A DNA stretch of 8,106 nucleotides, taken from assembly GCA_016188575.1 (NCBI GenBank), contig JACPHN010000175.1, positions 1 through 8,106 on the forward strand, written 5' to 3'. Below are positions 6,741 to 8,106 of this stretch, one piece after another. How positions within the stretch are numbered: position 1 is the stretch's first letter; each line of letters begins with the position of its first letter. The position numbers were made by a program, and so were the translations under genes. The DNA is from Candidatus Schekmanbacteria bacterium. Its GTDB lineage: Bacteria > CSSED10-310 > JACPHN01. A model generated the notes under the pieces. That model was given only the letters and a program-made list of their open reading frames with translations, made no database searches and had not been told where the DNA came from.

Positions 6741-6818
6741 CGCGACCCCTCCTTGAACTCATTGGTCTCTGAGGCCTCGTCCATCGTACCGGCCACCGTG
6801 ATGTAGGGGCGCGATTTG

Positions 6819-6848
6819 TCTATAGGCGGTTGGTCTATAGGCGGTTGG
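6819..6848 (+). repeat. Tandem pair of the 15-bp repeat tctataggcggttgg
   Basis: Two exact, head-to-tail 15-base units (6819-6833 and 6834-6848), with the same orientation and sequence as the copy at 1949-1963. They lie in the leader of the surface-protein operon and about 165 nt upstream of the transposase remnant that begins near 7012. In IS91-like elements the terminus upstream of the transposase is terIS, so these could be terIS-like sequences; this is inference. On the minus strand each unit contains TATAGA, which could act as a -10 box for the surface-protein genes. Confidence 0.8.
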
Positions 6849-6872
6849 ATTTTCGGCCAATTCACGGCTGCA

Positions 6873-6901
6873 AGCCTACCGGGTCATCCGAGGCCTGTCA
6901 A
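6873..6901 (-). promoter_or_regulatory. Candidate promoter of the surface-protein operon
   Basis: On the minus strand TTGACA (6901-6896), a perfect -35 box, is followed after 17 nt by TAGGCT (6878-6873), a partial -10 box. Transcription would begin near 6866 and give a leader of about 125 nt that includes the tandem 15-bp repeats before the start codon at 6740. The -35 and spacing are good and the -10 is weak. The promoter lies on the transposase-remnant side of the repeats, so it may have been acquired by rearrangement. Confidence 0.4.
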
Positions 6902-6998
6902 GCCCACGAAAAGTGGCGTCAGTGGGCGATCCAGGGTCTCGGCGGTTGCCGCTTGCCGCCGCCGTCTCCAACCTCCAACTGGCGTGGGGCGCCTCGTA

Positions 6999-7011
6999 TA
7001 TAGGCGGTGGT
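6999..7011 (+). repeat. Degenerate copy of the 15-bp repeat (tataggcggtggt)
   Basis: It matches tataggcggttggt except for one missing T, in the same orientation as the other copies. It lies directly before the recognisable start of the transposase remnant. It may be a decayed element end or a chance resemblance; the 13-base length and single gap make a relationship likely but not certain. Confidence 0.45.
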
Positions 7012-7833
7012 GCCCTACGAACCGTGGTGCTCTCTGTCATCCAGCGTTATCTCGACTGCGGCAATCCAGTGAACGGATTCGCACGGATTCCCTGTTCCCA
7101 CTGCCAAAATGAGCACTTCGTTTCTTTTATGCCCAACTGGGATGAATCGCTACTCGAAAGAATATTTCGCACTGAAGTATTCGCATTCGTGATCGAGCGC
7201 CACCTTATTTCAAAGCGCATACTTAATCAGATGCTCGGTTGGCAGCACAGCGTCTTTTATGTATACGTATGAGAACGGATCGAGGCAGGAGATAAAACTA
7301 CCCTCGCCAAAATAGCGGCGTACATACTTAGAGCACCTGTCGTATACAAGCGAATGCGATACGACCATGAGTTGGGACACGTTGTGTTTCACGTCGAACA
7401 TCCTCATCGCGAAGGTCCAATTGTCGCGGTAGATGTTTTGGATTTCCTCGCCCGCCTATCTTTACACGTGCCGGATGAACGCGAGCGTCTAGCCGTCTAT
7501 TATGGTGTTTACAGTAGCGCCTCAAAACACGCAGCAGACGACGCGCCTTCTCAAGCCTATGAAGCGTTCCCAACGGTCGCTACACCAGATCCATATGCGC
7601 TGTCTACGGCAAGGCGCTTGTGGCGCAAGAAATGGGCGGAGTTGATTCGCCGCGTTTTTCTCGCAGATCCGCTGACTTGCTCGCGCTGCGGCCAGCAGAT
7701 GCGCATCAGCAGCTTTGTGACAATGCAAACGACGATCGATAAGATTCTGCGCCACATTGGTTGGAAGCACGTCGATCCGCCTCCTCCTCGCTACTACGCG
7801 CCAGAGGTTCCTAACGCGGCAGCGTTGGGATAG
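7012..7833 (+). pseudogene. IS91-family transposase remnant with core deletion and internal stop (copy 2)
   Basis: One frame runs from about 7012 to the TAG at 7831-7833, interrupted only by TGA 7270-7272. It begins with the family's N-terminal zinc-binding part, RYLDCGNPVNGFARIPCSHCQNEHFVSF (start of the Cys cluster, Cys codons at 7057, 7093 and 7102). Near 7129-7140 it jumps to WDESLLERIFRTEVFAF, which normally lies near the end of the catalytic domain. The rest of the zinc-binding domain and the HUH nuclease core are missing. The C-terminal part is well preserved: MLGWQHS, KIAAYILRAPVVYKRMRY, VDVLDFLARLSLHVPDERERL, VYYGVYSS, ARRLWRKKWAELIRRVFLADPLTC and SRCGQQM. At the internal stop the other copy in this window has Gly (YVG versus YV-stop), so GGA to TGA is the likely change. 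Base composition is clearly lower in G+C than the rest of the window, suggesting later arrival. It is inactive as a nuclease. Confidence 0.88.
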
Positions 7834-8106
7834 CTACCGAGATTCAGTAGCTGGACAAAGGCCGGCGACTGCTCTTTCGACCTCAGATTGGCATGTCAAG
7901 AAGGTCTCTGCCTGCGCATCGATTTGGCTGCGTCAGGATGGTCGTGAAATCGAATGTTGTCAATGCGCGCGTGTTCTCATTCCTCCAGTGGTGGGCGACT
8001 TTCTTGTTGGTAGGGGGTACTACTTTCTTGTCAGCGACCGTCTCGAAACGTAATTCTCTTGCGTTTTTTTCTCTCAGAGGCTTTTTTGGGGGGAAGGGCG
8101 GGAAGG
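7834..8106. other. Non-coding flank downstream of transposase remnant
   Basis: There is no convincing gene. A small inverted repeat, agctac-(9 nt)-gtagct (7832-7852), overlaps the transposase stop. Further on come runs of T (about 8064-8070 and 8083-8088) and then G-rich DNA to the window edge. In IS91-like elements the replication origin end (oriIS) lies downstream of the transposase, so this stretch would be where to look for it, but I see no sequence that I can identify as oriIS. Confidence 0.4.

Noticed and set aside
6819-7011. Short repeats as a CRISPR array
   Set aside because: Two units are directly tandem with no spacers and a third is 150 nt away and degenerate; unit length is only 15 bp.
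7757-8053. 98-residue open frame overlapping the transposase end
   Set aside because: It has no ribosome site, overlaps the transposase C-terminus in another frame and shows no recognisable motif.
8064-8106. T-run followed by G-runs as an intrinsic terminator or G-quadruplex
   Set aside because: No stem precedes the T-runs, and the G-tracts are cut by the window edge, so neither structure can be supported.

Overview
The window looks like an accessory, rearranged stretch of a GC-rich bacterium. Most of it is clearly high in G+C. The last kilobase (about 7040 onward) is visibly poorer in G+C and carries a degenerate transposase. Exported proteins with classical signal peptides, FG-GAP/VCBS repeats and C-terminal LSxxG-membrane-arginine tails suggest a Gram-negative-type soil or sediment bacterium, for example a Myxococcota/deltaproteobacterial or Acidobacteria-like lineage. 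That placement is inference; no rRNA or core gene is present to decide it.

Layout. (1) 1-545, minus strand: the C-terminal half of an IS91-family transposase, cut by the window edge and lacking its N-terminus. (2) 593-1954, plus strand: a compact operon of three overlapping small genes. It has a palindromic putative operator, a BrnT/DUF4258-like small protein whose 5' end looks frameshifted, an XRE-type helix-turn-helix protein, and a 205-residue helical protein of unknown function joined to it by an ATGA stop-start overlap. The first two resemble a toxin-antitoxin pair. (3) 1949-2160: a 15-bp repeat (ctataggcggttggt), followed directly by a scrap of a two-component histidine kinase. (4) 2123-6740, minus strand: two large exported proteins, probably co-transcribed. 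The promoter-proximal one (4725-6740) is a beta-helix-like surface protein. The distal one (2123-4624) has fourteen FG-GAP/VCBS repeats. Both end in a similar hydrophobic CTERM-like tail, so they are probably sorted by the same route. (5) 6819-7011: two tandem copies and one degenerate copy of the same 15-bp repeat, in the same orientation as the one at 1949. (6) 7012-7833, plus strand: a second IS91-family transposase remnant. It has its zinc-knuckle start and its C-terminal half but lacks the catalytic core, and it carries one internal stop codon. (7) 7834-8106: no gene, ending in T- and G-runs.

How it fits together. The toxin-antitoxin-like operon and the surface-protein pair lie between two divergent IS91-family transposase relics. 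Direct copies of one short repeat also bracket the surface-protein pair. IS91-like elements transpose by rolling circle and can carry neighbouring DNA when termination fails. A reasonable but unproven reading is that the 15-bp repeat is an element end (terIS-like) and that the roughly 4.9 kb between copies was moved or trimmed by such events. The histidine-kinase scrap at the left junction and the 3' overrun of the FG-GAP gene into it support a past rearrangement there.
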